A stretch of DNA of 63,636 nucleotides from a bacterium (GTDB lineage Bacteria; Desulfobacterota; Binatia; HRBIN30; CADEER01): contig JAUIGL010000031.1 in NCBI GenBank assembly GCA_030430165.1, forward strand, positions 1 to 63,636, written 5' to 3'. Below the pieces are notes generated by a model. That model was not told the DNA's origin and did no database searches. It saw only the letters and a list, made by a program, of their open reading frames with translations. Of this stretch, positions 1-8,811 are shown in pieces; position 1 is the stretch's first letter; every line of letters starts with the position of its first letter. Both the position numbers and the translations under genes were made by a program.

Positions 1-453
1 ACGCAGACCGCGATTCCGCTGTGCCGTTTCGCGCGCGAGGTCGACTTCGAGGTGATCGTCGTCGATCCGCGCGAGGTGTACGCCACCGAGGAGCGTTTCG
101 GCGCCGCCGATCGGATCGTGCGCGAGTGGCCCGAGCCGTACTTCGCCCGCGAGGCAATCGACCGGGACACGTACCTGGTCACGCTGACTCACGACGAGAA
201 GTTCGACGTGCCGACTCTGGCGGCGGGTTTGCGTTCGCCGGCCCGCTACATCGGTGCGTTGGGCAGCCGTCGTACCCACGCCAAGCGCGTCGAGCAGCTG
301 CGCGCGATGGGCTTCGGCGACGACCAGCTGGCGCGCGTGCACGCGCCGATCGGCCTCGATCTCGGCGGCCGCGCGCCGGCCGAGATCGCCTTGTCGGTAG
401 TTGCGGAGATCGTCGCCGAACGTCATCGCCCGGCCGGCGAGCGGCGAGGATGA
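1..453 (+). CDS. XdhC/CoxI-family molybdenum-cofactor maturation protein, 3' part
   Basis: The frame is open from the window edge, so the N-terminus is missing. The visible 150 codons are the C-terminal Rossmann-like XdhC domain: VVDPR near the start, then YIGALGSRRTHAKR, then the closing IGLDLGGRAPAEIALSVVAEI segment typical of the family. XdhC proteins bind molybdenum cofactor, help load it in sulfurated form into xanthine-dehydrogenase/CO-dehydrogenase type hydroxylases, and act in the cytoplasm. The stop codon overlaps the next start (ATGA, 450-453), so it is translationally coupled to the MocA-type gene. A client hydroxylase lies about 16 kb downstream (16371-20287), although a nearer client may exist left of the window. 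Confidence 0.9.
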   Translation, partial: TQTAIPLCRFAREVDFEVIVVDPREVYATEERFGAADRIVREWPEPYFAREAIDRDTYLVTLTHDEKFDVPTLAAGLRSPARYIGALGSRRTHAKRVEQLRAMGFGDDQLARVHAPIGLDLGGRAPAEIALSVVAEIVAERHRPAGERRG

Positions 454-1079
454 GCTCGGGCCGAGTATCGGTGGTGGTGCTCGCCGCCGGCGGTGGGCGG
501 CGCATGGGGCGGACCAAGCAGCTGCTCGAGCTGCGCGGCAAACCGCTGGTTCGGTACGCGGTCGAGAGCGGCGCCGACTCTTGCGCGTCGGAGGTGATCG
601 TCGTCACCGGGCACGACGGGGCCGCGGTCGCCGCGGCGTTGCAGGGTGCCGGCGATCGCGTGCGGGTGGTGCACAATCCGGACTTCGAGCGCGGCCAGGC
701 CGCGTCCCTGCAAGTTGGCCTGGCGGAGGTCGATGCGGGTAGCGAGGCGGCGGTGGTATTGCTCGCCGACCAGCCCGGAGTCGGGGCGGCGGAGATCGAC
801 CGGGTGGTCGCGGTGTGGCGCGAGCGCGGTGGGCTCGCCGCGCGCGCTGTTTACGTAGGCGAGGGCGGAGCGGTGTCGTCGCACCCGGTGCTGTTGTCGC
901 GGAGCCTGTGGCCGGAGATCGGCAGGTTGGCCGGGGACCACGGCGCCCGCAGCGTGTTGCAGCGCCATGCTGCCGACGTGACCGCGGTCGAGATCGACCG
1001 CGCGCCGCCGCCCGACGTCGACACGCCGGAGGATCTGGCCCGCGCGGAACGCGTCAGCGGGACTCGACGCGGGCGCTGA
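450..1079 (+). CDS. MocA-type molybdenum cofactor nucleotidyltransferase
   Basis: A 209-residue NTP-transferase-like protein. The N-terminal signature VVLAAGGGRRMGRTKQLLEL binds the nucleotide (LAAGxxxRMGxxKxLL), and LLADQPGV near residue 105 matches the metal-binding DxP region of MobA/MocA proteins. The family transfers CMP (MocA) or a related nucleotide to molybdopterin in the cytoplasm, making the dinucleotide cofactor of molybdenum hydroxylases. ATG 450 was chosen because it overlaps the XdhC stop by 4 bp. The frame is open further upstream, but only as an antisense-like shadow of xdhC. Its 3' end overlaps the convergent gene by 26 bp. CTP versus GTP specificity cannot be read here. Confidence 0.9.
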   Translation: MSSGRVSVVVLAAGGGRRMGRTKQLLELRGKPLVRYAVESGADSCASEVIVVTGHDGAAVAAALQGAGDRVRVVHNPDFERGQAASLQVGLAEVDAGSEAAVVLLADQPGVGAAEIDRVVAVWRERGGLAARAVYVGEGGAVSSHPVLLSRSLWPEIGRLAGDHGARSVLQRHAADVTAVEIDRAPPPDVDTPEDLARAERVSGTRRGR

Positions 1080-3465
1080 GCAGCGCCGCAGTGCCGACGA
1101 TGTAGAGAGCGTAGGCGGCGAGGATGGTGAAGGTGAAGCCGAAGGTCATCGCCAGAATGCTCGAGCCGACCGAGCTCACCACCGAGAAGAAGCCGTTCAC
1201 CGCCCAGGCCCAGGCGATGTATTCCTCGCTGTGCTCGGTCCACCCGGCGACGGTGCGCAGACCGAGCGGCATGAACACGCCGAGGCACAGGCCGAGCGGT
1301 GTGAGCAGGATCATCGCCGCGAGGATGCGCGCGGCGAAGGGCAGCCCGATCAGCTGATCGACCAGCGGTGCCAGGGCGAACGCGTAGAACGCGACCAGGG
1401 CGCCGAGAAGGCCGACCATCCACGGCAGGATGCGGCGCACGTCGTCGAAGCGCTGGCAGGCCAGGCTGCCGAGTCCGGTGAAGACCAGCAGCGAGAACAG
1501 AGTGACGGTGAGGCTGTAGGTCGGATAGCCGAGCAGCAGGGTCAGCCGTTGGATCAGGGTGACCTCGAGCAGCATGAACCCGGCGCCGAGCGCGGCGAAG
1601 TACAGCGCCGCGTTCGGCTTGTTGGGGATCTCGCGCCACACCTGGCTGCGCGCGGCGAACGGGATCCCGAGAAAGATCAGGGCGAAGACGGTGGCGATGA
1701 GCAGCAGGACGACCAGCAGCTGCTCGCCGAAGCCTTTTTCGGGGTTGATGCCGGAGCTCGGCGCCAGGGCATCGCGGAAGCGGACGAAGTGCCAGAAGAA
1801 CGGCGCGTCGTCGGTGATCGGATGGATCAGGGTCGGGCGCTGGTCGAACCACTCCGCGAGCTGCTCCTGCGGCAGGTCGATGATGTCTGCCTCGGTGAAG
1901 TCGGGGTCGCGCTCGAGCAGCGAGTAGTGCACGCGCCCGTCGGGATCCTTGGCCACTGCTTCGGCCAGCGCTCGCGCATCGGCTTCGTCGAAGGGGGTGA
2001 CGCTCAGCAGGATCGTCGAGGCGGTGAAATAGCTCTTCGATGTCGTCACCATGACGTGGCGCGCGAAGTCGTCGATGCCGAGTCGCCGGAAGGCCTCGCG
2101 CGCACTCGCCAGGTAGCGGCCGGTTCGGTTCGCTTCCACTTCGAAGCGGACCTCGCCGAATTGGGCGCAGACGATCCCATCTGGGGTGAGATGGCGCAGT
2201 GCCAGCTCGATCATCTCGACCGTGTACAGGTAGCTCTCGGAGAGCACGAAGGCGCCCGATGTCGCCGCGTTCATGGCCGCGTAGCTGTCCGGGGCGACGA
2301 ACCAGATCAGGTCGACCGCTTCCGGGTCGCGGGCGATGAACGACCGCCCCTCGGCGTTGTGGATCTCGACCTTGGGGTGCTCGGCCACCCGGCCGGAGTA
2401 GTCGGCGAAGTGGTCGGTGAGCAGCGAGATCGTCACCGGGTTGAGCTCGATGCCGCGGATGCGTTCGGCGCCGAAGTAGAGAGACGCCTGGATCTCGTTG
2501 CCCCCGGCCGAACCGATGATCGTGACGTCGGGATTCTCCGGCAAGAGTGCGAAGGGAAGCGCGCGGATGTTCGAGTCGTAGCGGGTGAGGGCCTCCACGT
2601 TGCCGTCGAACTTGGGGATGATCGAGCCCCACAGACCGTCGTGAATCAGTCGAAGCCGTTCCCCCTCGGGCAGCTGGAGCTCGACCGCGTCGACGCGAAA
2701 CACTGGGCTCCATTGCGAGAAGAGCACGGTCTGGCCTTCCATGTTCTGCGGGCTGATCGTCTTCGTCGAATCGGCCACCGGGTCCGGCAGCACCCCCGGG
2801 AAGGAGGCGAAGCCGAGCAGCACCGCGGCGATCGCGATGCTCGCAACGCTGTTCCAGCGAACCGCGGACAGCGCGAGCATACCGCCGGCGAGCATGACGC
2901 AGCCCGGAGGAGAGAGGATCTGCATCGCCGGCACGACCAGCGCGCAGCCGAGCGCGGCGCCGGCGAGGTCGGCGAAGTAGAGCCGATTGATCGAGTCCGA
3001 TCGCGTCGCGAGGATCACTGCGATCGCAACGCCGACCAGCATGAACGGCAGGAACAGGACGAAGCACAGCAGCCCCAGCTTGGCGCCTTCGAAGGCGATG
3101 ACGTCGTACCAAGCGCCTGAGATGGCGGAGATCAGTCGACCGGCGTTGACCTGGAGCAGGCTGACGACGAGGTAGCTGAGGGCGACGGCGATCGCTGCGC
3201 CGATGCCGCATTGTCCGACGGTGACGCGCGACCGCGCCGAGCGCAGCCAGGGCAGGCAGGCTGCGGCGACCGCACCGGCGCCGAGACCGAGCAGGGCGAT
3301 GCCGATGATCAGATAGGTGAAGTAGTAGACCAGCTTGAACGAGAAGACGCGCGTGTAGCTGACTTCCAGCAAAATCGCCGCCAGTGAGATGACGAAGATC
3401 TCGAAGCGGAGAGGGGTGGCGTTGGACGATTTCAAGGCGGACTCCAGAATTGGGACGGCGTACAC
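1054..3465 (-). CDS. Membrane-anchored spermidine-synthase-like methyltransferase-fold protein
   Basis: An 803-residue protein in three parts. Several hydrophobic segments fill residues 20-210 (ISLAAILLEVSYTRVFSF, LIIGIALLGLGAGAVAAA). A soluble Rossmann methyltransferase-like domain follows, with VTIIGSAGGNEIQASLYFG and an acidic RGIELNP cofactor-binding strand around residues 310-345. A second membrane block fills residues 600-800. This matches the bacterial polyamine-aminopropyltransferase-like membrane family often annotated as spermidine synthase. True aminopropyltransferase activity is not established for such fusions, and I see no polyamine genes nearby. It converges on the MocA-type gene with a 26-bp overlap. 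The start at 3465 is the first ATG of the open frame; the domain match begins about residue 20. Confidence 0.8.
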   Translation of the reverse strand: MYAVPILESALKSSNATPLRFEIFVISLAAILLEVSYTRVFSFKLVYYFTYLIIGIALLGLGAGAVAAACLPWLRSARSRVTVGQCGIGAAIAVALSYLVVSLLQVNAGRLISAISGAWYDVIAFEGAKLGLLCFVLFLPFMLVGVAIAVILATRSDSINRLYFADLAGAALGCALVVPAMQILSPPGCVMLAGGMLALSAVRWNSVASIAIAAVLLGFASFPGVLPDPVADSTKTISPQNMEGQTVLFSQWSPVFRVDAVELQLPEGERLRLIHDGLWGSIIPKFDGNVEALTRYDSNIRALPFALLPENPDVTIIGSAGGNEIQASLYFGAERIRGIELNPVTISLLTDHFADYSGRVAEHPKVEIHNAEGRSFIARDPEAVDLIWFVAPDSYAAMNAATSGAFVLSESYLYTVEMIELALRHLTPDGIVCAQFGEVRFEVEANRTGRYLASAREAFRRLGIDDFARHVMVTTSKSYFTASTILLSVTPFDEADARALAEAVAKDPDGRVHYSLLERDPDFTEADIIDLPQEQLAEWFDQRPTLIHPITDDAPFFWHFVRFRDALAPSSGINPEKGFGEQLLVVLLLIATVFALIFLGIPFAARSQVWREIPNKPNAALYFAALGAGFMLLEVTLIQRLTLLLGYPTYSLTVTLFSLLVFTGLGSLACQRFDDVRRILPWMVGLLGALVAFYAFALAPLVDQLIGLPFAARILAAMILLTPLGLCLGVFMPLGLRTVAGWTEHSEEYIAWAWAVNGFFSVVSSVGSSILAMTFGFTFTILAAYALYIVGTAALLSARVESR

Positions 3466-3589
3466 TCTCAGTTTTGCATGGTCGCTTCAACGCGCTCCGT
3501 GACGGTCGGCGCCCCCCGTGTTGACCGCCACCGAGGCCGCCGATAAGCAGCGTTGAGGCGCCGCGGCTGGACCCGCGGGCCGCAGCCCG

Positions 3590-4243
3590 ATGTCGATCGA
3601 AATCAGAGAGAAGTTCGAAGTCGCCGCCCCCATCGCCGCGGTGTGGCAGTTCGTCATGGACCCCAATCTGGTGGCGCCGTGCCTGCCCGGCGCGAAGCTC
3701 GAGGAGGTGGTCGACGAGCGCAACTTCCTCGGCGGCGTCAAGATCAAGATCGGCGCCATCACCACGCAGTACAAGGGCAAAGTCGAGCTCACCGAGATCG
3801 ACGAGGCGACCCACACCGTCAAGATGGCGGCCGAGGGGCGCGAGAAGAGCGGCGGGCTGGCCAAGGCGATCATCACCAGCACCCTGACGCCGACCGACGG
3901 TGGCACCGAGGTCGTCGTCGAGGCGACCGCCGACCTCACCGGCAAGGTGATGCAGGTCGGCAGCCGGATGATCGAGGGCGTCTCGAAGCAGCTCTTTTCC
4001 CAGTTCGCCAAACGGCTGCGCAAGAAGCTCGAAGGCGACGGAGCCGCCGCGGCGGCGACGACCGCCGCCGCGACCGCGCCGCCAGCGGCGGCTGGCAGCG
4101 AATCGGCTGCGCCACCAGCAACACCACCTCCTGCGGTCGAGGAGGAAGAGGAAGCGCTGTCGATCGTTCCCCTGGTGCTGCGCGCCACCTGGGACGCGAT
4201 CAAGGGCTTCTTCCGCTCGCTCTTCGGCGGTCGGTCAGTTTGA
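3590..4243 (+). CDS. CoxG-family SRPBCC protein (CO dehydrogenase subunit G-like)
   Basis: A 217-residue protein. Residues 1-150 form a SRPBCC/START-like fold of the CoxG family: FEVAAPIAAVWQFVMDPNLVAPCLPGAK at the start, then YKGKVELTEID. An Ala/Pro-rich linker (about 150-185) and an acidic run (EEEEEA) lead to a short hydrophobic or amphipathic C-terminal segment. In CO dehydrogenase clusters CoxG is thought to recruit the enzyme to the cytoplasmic membrane. It follows XdhC and MocA in the same direction but is separated from them by the convergent membrane gene. It probably serves a molybdenum hydroxylase such as the one at 16371-20287. ATG 3590 begins the conserved domain directly. Confidence 0.9.
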   Translation: MSIEIREKFEVAAPIAAVWQFVMDPNLVAPCLPGAKLEEVVDERNFLGGVKIKIGAITTQYKGKVELTEIDEATHTVKMAAEGREKSGGLAKAIITSTLTPTDGGTEVVVEATADLTGKVMQVGSRMIEGVSKQLFSQFAKRLRKKLEGDGAAAAATTAAATAPPAAAGSESAAPPATPPPAVEEEEEALSIVPLVLRATWDAIKGFFRSLFGGRSV

Positions 4244-4300
4244 CGCCGTAGGGGTAGGGGCTCCCGGATGCTTTCCCGAAGGGAGAGCAGATTCTATTTC

Positions 4301-4547
4301 GCCTCTCCTTGCGGAGGCTGTCGATTTTCTCGAACGAAACGCGCGACGCGCGCACAGAATCCCTCTCCCGCATTGCTGGCGGGAGAGGATGAAAGGTGAG
4401 GGGACCGAAAGGCGTCGCTAACCCATGCGGCACAACGTTTTGTGTACCGCAGCCATTGGCTACGCCCTTACCCTGGCCCCCCGCTGGGAGGGGATCACAG
4501 GCGGTTCGGCGGTCACTGGAGAAAATCGACACCCCCTGCGGGAGAGG
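4301..4547. repeat. MITE-like dispersed repeat, copy 1
   Basis: The outer arms are imperfect inverted repeats of about 30 bp. Their perfect inner part is GTCGATTTTCTC at 4320-4331 and its complement at 4519-4530. Inside is a 10-bp-stem hairpin, CCTCTCCCGC with its complement, and a second hairpin in the GCGGCACAAC region. Most of the interior matches copies at 14118-14347 and 25395-25590. The rest of the 508-bp gap (4244-4751) holds a copy of the short GAGCGCTAGCGAGGCTCCG repeat (4577-4602) and the palindrome at 4664. I see no gene in it. Confidence 0.75.
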
Positions 4548-4663
4548 TGGTGCGACCCGCGGGTGAGGGGGCAGAGATGACCGAGCGCTAGCGAGGCTCC
4601 GATCTTCTCCGAGCCTGGACCGACCCTTTGAATCGAGTCGTTTCTCAGCCGGCGCCCCAGTTG

Positions 4664-4675
4664 AAACGATCGTTT
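4664..4675. promoter_or_regulatory. AAACGATCGTTT palindrome, putative operator
   Basis: A perfect 12-bp palindrome followed by GG, 77-89 bp upstream of the possible start codons of the first CoA-transferase. The same AAACG-N2-CGTTT-GG arrangement occurs upstream of the molybdenum hydroxylase genes (16327-16338) and the nitronate monooxygenase gene (47820-47831). The half-sites resemble the C/G-AAAC-N-GTTT-G/C consensus reported for PsrA-like TetR regulators of fatty-acid catabolism. Assignment to a TetR protein is inference. Confidence 0.5.
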
Positions 4676-4751
4676 GGTTTGCGCTACTACCTTCCCTCTG
4701 GCGCGGGCGATGCGGATTGACTCGTGATCGCCGCCGCGCCCGCTTTCCGGT

Positions 4752-5972
4752 TTGGAATCGAGCGTGATTGACAACAAAGCCCTAGGAGACCTGCTGGTCG
4801 TCGAGCTCACCACCGAGCTGTGGTCGGCGGTCGCCGGCTCGATGCTGGGAGATTTCGGGGCGCGTGTGGTTCGCGTCGAAACGCCGCACGAGCGCATCGG
4901 CAACGGCGGCGAGGAAGCGCCGAACGGCGACTGGAACTACGAGAACGAGCTGGCGCACCGCAACAAGCGCAGCCTGGCGGTCGATACCGCGGGCGAAGCG
5001 GGACGAGCGGTGGTGCGTGAGCTCGTCGCCAACGCCGACGTCGTGCTCACCGACTGGCCGCTGGCTCGTCTCGAAGAGTACGGCTTCGATTACGCGTCGG
5101 TCGCCGCGGCGCATCCGCGCCTGATCTACGCGCGCGGCAGCGGTTTTGGTCCGGCGGGCCCCGATGCCGACCTGCCGGCGATCGACGAGCTCGCCGCGGC
5201 GCGCACCGGGATGATGCCGATCATGCAGCAGCCCGGCCAGCCGCCGGTCTATGCCGGCGCCGGCGTGATGTACACCGCGGTGATGCTGGCATTGGGGATC
5301 TCGATCGCGCTGCACCACCGCGAGGAGACCGGCGAGGGGCAAGAGGTCGACGCCTCTCTCTTCGCCAGCAACATGTACGGCGCCAGCCTCGACCTGCAGG
5401 CGTTCCTCGCCATGGGCGGCGAACGATTCCTCCACCCGATCGACCGCATGGATGCCGGCAATCCGATGAGCGGGGTGCTCTATCCCGCCGCCGACGGCAA
5501 GTGGGTCTGTCTGACCATGCCCGACACCGATCGCTGGTGGCCCGGGCTGGCCGAGATCGTCGACCTCGAGGTCGACGATCCGCGCTTCGACACGCACGAC
5601 AAGCGCTGCGGCGAGAACCGCTTGCTGATGATCGAAGTCCTCGAAGAGAAGTTCTCGGCAAAGCCATCGGCACACTGGAAGACCGAGCTGACGGCGCATC
5701 AGCTGTCGGCCGACGTGATCGAGGACTTCTCCTACCCGGCGGGAGATCCGCAGGCGATTCGCAACCGCTACATCGTCGACATCGAGCGCCCCGGAAGTGA
5801 GCCGGTCAAGAGCGTCGGCTTCCCGATCTTCATGAGCGACACCCCCGCCCGCCTCGACCGCATGGCGCCGGCGCGCGGCCAGCACTCGGCACAGATCCTA
5901 CACGACGTCCTCGGCTACTCGGAAGAACGCATCGGCGAGCTCGCCGAAAGCGGCGTGGTCAATCGAAGCTGA
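4752..5972 (+). CDS. Family III CoA-transferase (CaiB/BaiF) 1
   Basis: A 406-residue CaiB/BaiF protein that would move CoA between carboxylic acids in the cytoplasm. It shows the N-terminal MLGDFGARVVRVETP strand-helix unit, the RNKRSLAVD segment, YARGSGFGPAGP, and the ETGEGQEVDASLF motif about residue 200. At the position I align with the nucleophilic Asp169 of formyl-CoA transferase (three residues after the Ser), this protein has Ala, so ordinary transferase chemistry is uncertain. The 4752 start is TTG; an in-frame GTG at 4764 is equally plausible and neither has a strong ribosome site. It heads a same-strand series of acyl-CoA genes. Confidence 0.85.
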   Translation: MESSVIDNKALGDLLVVELTTELWSAVAGSMLGDFGARVVRVETPHERIGNGGEEAPNGDWNYENELAHRNKRSLAVDTAGEAGRAVVRELVANADVVLTDWPLARLEEYGFDYASVAAAHPRLIYARGSGFGPAGPDADLPAIDELAAARTGMMPIMQQPGQPPVYAGAGVMYTAVMLALGISIALHHREETGEGQEVDASLFASNMYGASLDLQAFLAMGGERFLHPIDRMDAGNPMSGVLYPAADGKWVCLTMPDTDRWWPGLAEIVDLEVDDPRFDTHDKRCGENRLLMIEVLEEKFSAKPSAHWKTELTAHQLSADVIEDFSYPAGDPQAIRNRYIVDIERPGSEPVKSVGFPIFMSDTPARLDRMAPARGQHSAQILHDVLGYSEERIGELAESGVVNRS

Positions 5973-5983
5973 TGACGCGACTA

Positions 5984-6207
5984 GTCCCAAAGCGAGCTTC
6001 GCTCGCCGTCCCAAGCGCAGCTGCGCTGCGCGTCCCAACGCCACATTCGCTTCGCTCTGCGGCGGTCCCAAGCGGCTCCGCCGCGGGGGGGCCAGCCCAG
6101 GAAGCCCCGCGCCGAAGGCGCTTGGGACGAACGCCGAGCGTAGCGATGGCGTTCTTGGGACAGCCGGGCGAAGCCCGGGTTTGGGACGGCGCGGAGCGCT
6201 TTGGGAC
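5984..6207. repeat. Boxed-hairpin array, GTCCCAA variant
   Basis: Four GTCCCAA boxes (5984, 6008, 6032, 6065) face four TTGGGAC boxes (6122, 6155, 6181, 6201). Between boxes are hairpins with different stems, for example GCGAGC-TTC-GCTCGC, GCGCAGC-TGC-GCTGCGC and CCGGGC-GAA-GCCCGG. Spacing is 20-33 bp. A final hairpin GCAGCCG/CGGCTGC runs into the leader of the next gene, whose GGAG ribosome site is at 6227-6230. It is the longest and least regular member of the four-copy family and fills the whole 268-bp gap between two CoA-transferase genes. Confidence 0.8.
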
Positions 6208-6240
6208 TGCAGCCGCTGCGCGGCTGCCGGAGCGGCTGCG

Positions 6241-7446
6241 ATGAGCGCGCTCGAGGGCATACGGGTCGTTGATCTGACGGTCTGGTTTCAGGGGCCGGTG
6301 GCGGCGCAGCATCTCGCCGATTTCGGGGCCGAGGTGATCAAGGTCGAGCGCCCGAACGGCGGCGATCAGGGCCGCGGCGTGCGCAGCATCAAGGCGCTGC
6401 CGGTTGCGGATTGGAATCAGTACTTTCTCGTCATCAACCGCAACAAGAAGAGCATTGCGGTCGACCTCAAGAAGGACGAGGGTCGCGAGATCGTCTACCG
6501 GCTGGCCGAGAAGGCAGACGTGTTTCTCTCCAACATGGGGATCGAGCTGCTCGAGAGCTGGAATCTCGGCTACGACAAGTTGAGCGAGATCAATCCCAAG
6601 CTGGTGTACGCCACCAACACCGGCTACGGCCGTTTCGGCGCGGTGAACAAACCGTCGTTCGACATGACGGTGCAGGCGCTGACCGGGCTCATGGCCCGGC
6701 TCGGCGAGCCCGGACAACCGCCGATTTATCTCGGCATGGGCTCGGGAGATGCCTACGGCGGTTTGATGTCGGCGCTGGCGATCATGATGGCGCTGCACCG
6801 CCGGCGCCGCACCGGTCACGGCCAGTGGGTCGACGCGTCGCTTTACGGAGCGCAGCTCTATCTGACCGGGCAGAGCCTGCAGGCCTACCTCGCCGGCGAC
6901 ACCGCGCGCGCCGCGCAGCGATCGCGCACCGATGCCGTCAACCCGCTGTGGAACGTCTACCAGGGCAGCGACAAGTGGTTCTTTCTCTGCGCCCACAACA
7001 ACGATGCGGGTTGGAGGAAGCTGTGTGACGCGCTCGCCGCGGATTCCCCCGGCGGCGACGATCGCTTCGCCTCGGTCGAGGCGCGGCGCGTCAACCGGCG
7101 CGACCTGGTGCAGGCGCTGGACGCCGTCTTTGCCAAACAGAGCGCGGCCGATTGGGTAGCGAAGCTGCAGTCTGCCGGTTTGCCGGCGGGCACGGTCAAC
7201 AACCTCGCCGATCTCGCCGCCGACCCGCAGGCGTGGGAGAACGACTACTTCGTCAAGGCACACTGCGAAGAGGTGCAGCGCGAAGTCGACGTGCGCGGCC
7301 TGCCGATCGGGCTGCGCAAGACGCCGGGAAGCGTGCGCACACTCGGCCCGGAGCTCGGCCAGGACACCGAGCTCACCCTGAACATGCTCCTCGACTACTC
7401 GTGGGAAGAGATCGCCGAGCTCAAGACCGCCGGGGTCATTCCGTAG
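6241..7446 (+). CDS. Family III CoA-transferase (CaiB/BaiF) 2
   Basis: A 401-residue protein starting ATG at 6241, directly with the family N-terminus (LEGIRVVDLTVWFQGPVAAQHLADFGAEVIKVE). The open frame extends upstream only through the repeat array, so 6241 is preferred; GGAG lies 10 nt upstream. It has NRNKKSIAVDLK, NTGYGRFG and GHGQWVDASLYG. The residue aligned with formyl-CoA transferase Asp169 is Gly, as unusual as the Ala in the first copy. The two share the VDASL[FY] motif and may form a sub-clade or a heteromeric pair. Substrate unknown; cytoplasmic. Confidence 0.88.
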   Translation: MSALEGIRVVDLTVWFQGPVAAQHLADFGAEVIKVERPNGGDQGRGVRSIKALPVADWNQYFLVINRNKKSIAVDLKKDEGREIVYRLAEKADVFLSNMGIELLESWNLGYDKLSEINPKLVYATNTGYGRFGAVNKPSFDMTVQALTGLMARLGEPGQPPIYLGMGSGDAYGGLMSALAIMMALHRRRRTGHGQWVDASLYGAQLYLTGQSLQAYLAGDTARAAQRSRTDAVNPLWNVYQGSDKWFFLCAHNNDAGWRKLCDALAADSPGGDDRFASVEARRVNRRDLVQALDAVFAKQSAADWVAKLQSAGLPAGTVNNLADLAADPQAWENDYFVKAHCEEVQREVDVRGLPIGLRKTPGSVRTLGPELGQDTELTLNMLLDYSWEEIAELKTAGVIP

Positions 7447-7480
7447 CAGGAACCGCAAATGTCCGCGGTCACTGAAAAAG

Positions 7481-7563
7481 CCGTCCCCCCTTGCCAAGGG
7501 GGGACTCATTCTCTAGCGCTGCGCGACCTCCCCCTGGCCCCCTCCTTGGCAAGGAGGGGGGAC
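7481..7563. repeat. Inverted repeat built on a GTCCCCCCTTGCCAAGG word
   Basis: Two near-palindromic arms, one around 7482-7504 and one around 7538-7563, each itself almost self-complementary and complementary to the other. They sit in the 130-bp gap between CoA-transferase genes 2 and 3. A single GTCCAAA box like those of the hairpin arrays follows at 7564-7570, just before the next ATG. It could form a strong transcript hairpin, but no T-tract follows. Confidence 0.6.
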
Positions 7564-7576
7564 GTCCAAAGCTGTC

Positions 7577-8797
7577 ATGACCGACACCAATAAAACCACC
7601 GGCCCTCTTTCCGGGCTGCGCGTGCTCGACATCTCGACGATGATGGCGGGGCCGTACGCGGCGACGCTGATCGGCGATCTCGGTGCCGACGTGATCAAGG
7701 TCGAGTCGCACTACGGCGACGAGAGCCGCCATCTCGGACCGGCGCGCGACGGGCAGCGCTCGGCGTACCTCAGCCTCAACCGGAGCAAGCGCAGCGTCTG
7801 CCTCGACCTGCGCAACGACGAAGCGCAGGCGGTATTCGCGCGCTTGGTGAAGAGCTCGGACGTGATCGTGACCAACGTCCGCGAGCCGGCCCTGTCCAAG
7901 CTCCGCGTCGACTACGAGAGCGTGCGCAAGCATCGCGAAGACATCATTTGGGTCGGGGTCACCGCGTTCGGTGCCGACGGACCCTACGAAGGACGCCCGG
8001 GCATCGACTTCCTGGCGCAGGGGTACGGCGGTCTGCTGGCGCTCAACGGCGACCCCGACGGCGAGCCGGTACGCGTCACGGTGCCGCTCATCGACACGCT
8101 CACTTCGGTGCTGGCGACGACCGCGGCGCTTACCGCGCTGCGCGTGCGCGATCAGACCGGGCAGGGTCAGAAGGTCGACCTGTGCCTGCTCGATGCGCTG
8201 GTGCACGCGCAAGCCGCCGGCCTCGGCAGCTATCTCATCACCGGCGAGGTCGTTCCGCGCACCGGCAACCGCAGTCTCTACTTCGCGCCGTCGGGCATCT
8301 ATCCGACCAGGGATGGCAAGATGGCGGTGATCACCTGCCCCGGCGAGAAGTTCTTCGGCAACCTGTGCAAGGCGCTCGAAGTCGAGTGGAATCAAGATTC
8401 GCGCTTTGCCACGATCGACGACCGCATGGCCAACCAGGACGACCTCGACCGCGTGATCGGCGAGCGCACCCGCGACTTCACCCGCGAGGAGTTGGTCGAG
8501 CGCCTGGTTGCCGCCGACGTTCTGACCGCTCCGATCAAAGAGTCGCCGGAGGTGGCCGAGGATCCGCAGGTCCGCCACAACGGCATGATTCAGACCGTTC
8601 AGCACCCGGTGCTCGGAGCCATCGACGTCACCGGTTTGCCGCTGCACTTCGACAAGACCCCCGGAGCAGTCCAGAGCCACCCGCCGATGCTCGGCGAGCA
8701 CACCCGAGAGATCCTCACCGAGCTCGGCTACAGCGACGCCGAAGTCACGTCGTTCGTCGGCTCCAAGGTCGCGGGAGAATGGTCCAAAAAAGACTAG
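7577..8797 (+). CDS. Family III CoA-transferase (CaiB/BaiF) 3
   Basis: A 406-residue protein with the full family layout: LRVLDISTMMAGPYAATLIGDLGADVIKVE at the N-terminus, RSKRSVCLDLR, GVTAFGADGPYEGRPGIDF, and TGQGQKVDLCLLDAL about residue 200. That motif keeps the Asp expected as the acyl-anhydride nucleophile (Asp169 in formyl-CoA transferase). Of the six such proteins in this window it is the one most likely to be a standard CoA-transferase. Start ATG 7577. It is followed by an acyl-CoA ligase on the same strand. Substrate cannot be inferred. Confidence 0.9.
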   Translation: MTDTNKTTGPLSGLRVLDISTMMAGPYAATLIGDLGADVIKVESHYGDESRHLGPARDGQRSAYLSLNRSKRSVCLDLRNDEAQAVFARLVKSSDVIVTNVREPALSKLRVDYESVRKHREDIIWVGVTAFGADGPYEGRPGIDFLAQGYGGLLALNGDPDGEPVRVTVPLIDTLTSVLATTAALTALRVRDQTGQGQKVDLCLLDALVHAQAAGLGSYLITGEVVPRTGNRSLYFAPSGIYPTRDGKMAVITCPGEKFFGNLCKALEVEWNQDSRFATIDDRMANQDDLDRVIGERTRDFTREELVERLVAADVLTAPIKESPEVAEDPQVRHNGMIQTVQHPVLGAIDVTGLPLHFDKTPGAVQSHPPMLGEHTREILTELGYSDAEVTSFVGSKVAGEWSKKD

Positions 8798-8811
8798 CGA
8801 GTGAGTCGTGG

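Noticed and set aside
851..3814. A 987-codon open frame on the minus strand
   Set aside because: It overlaps the real membrane spermidine-synthase-like gene (1054-3465) in another frame. Its translation is rich in Arg, Gly and Ala with no domain, a shadow of high-GC DNA.
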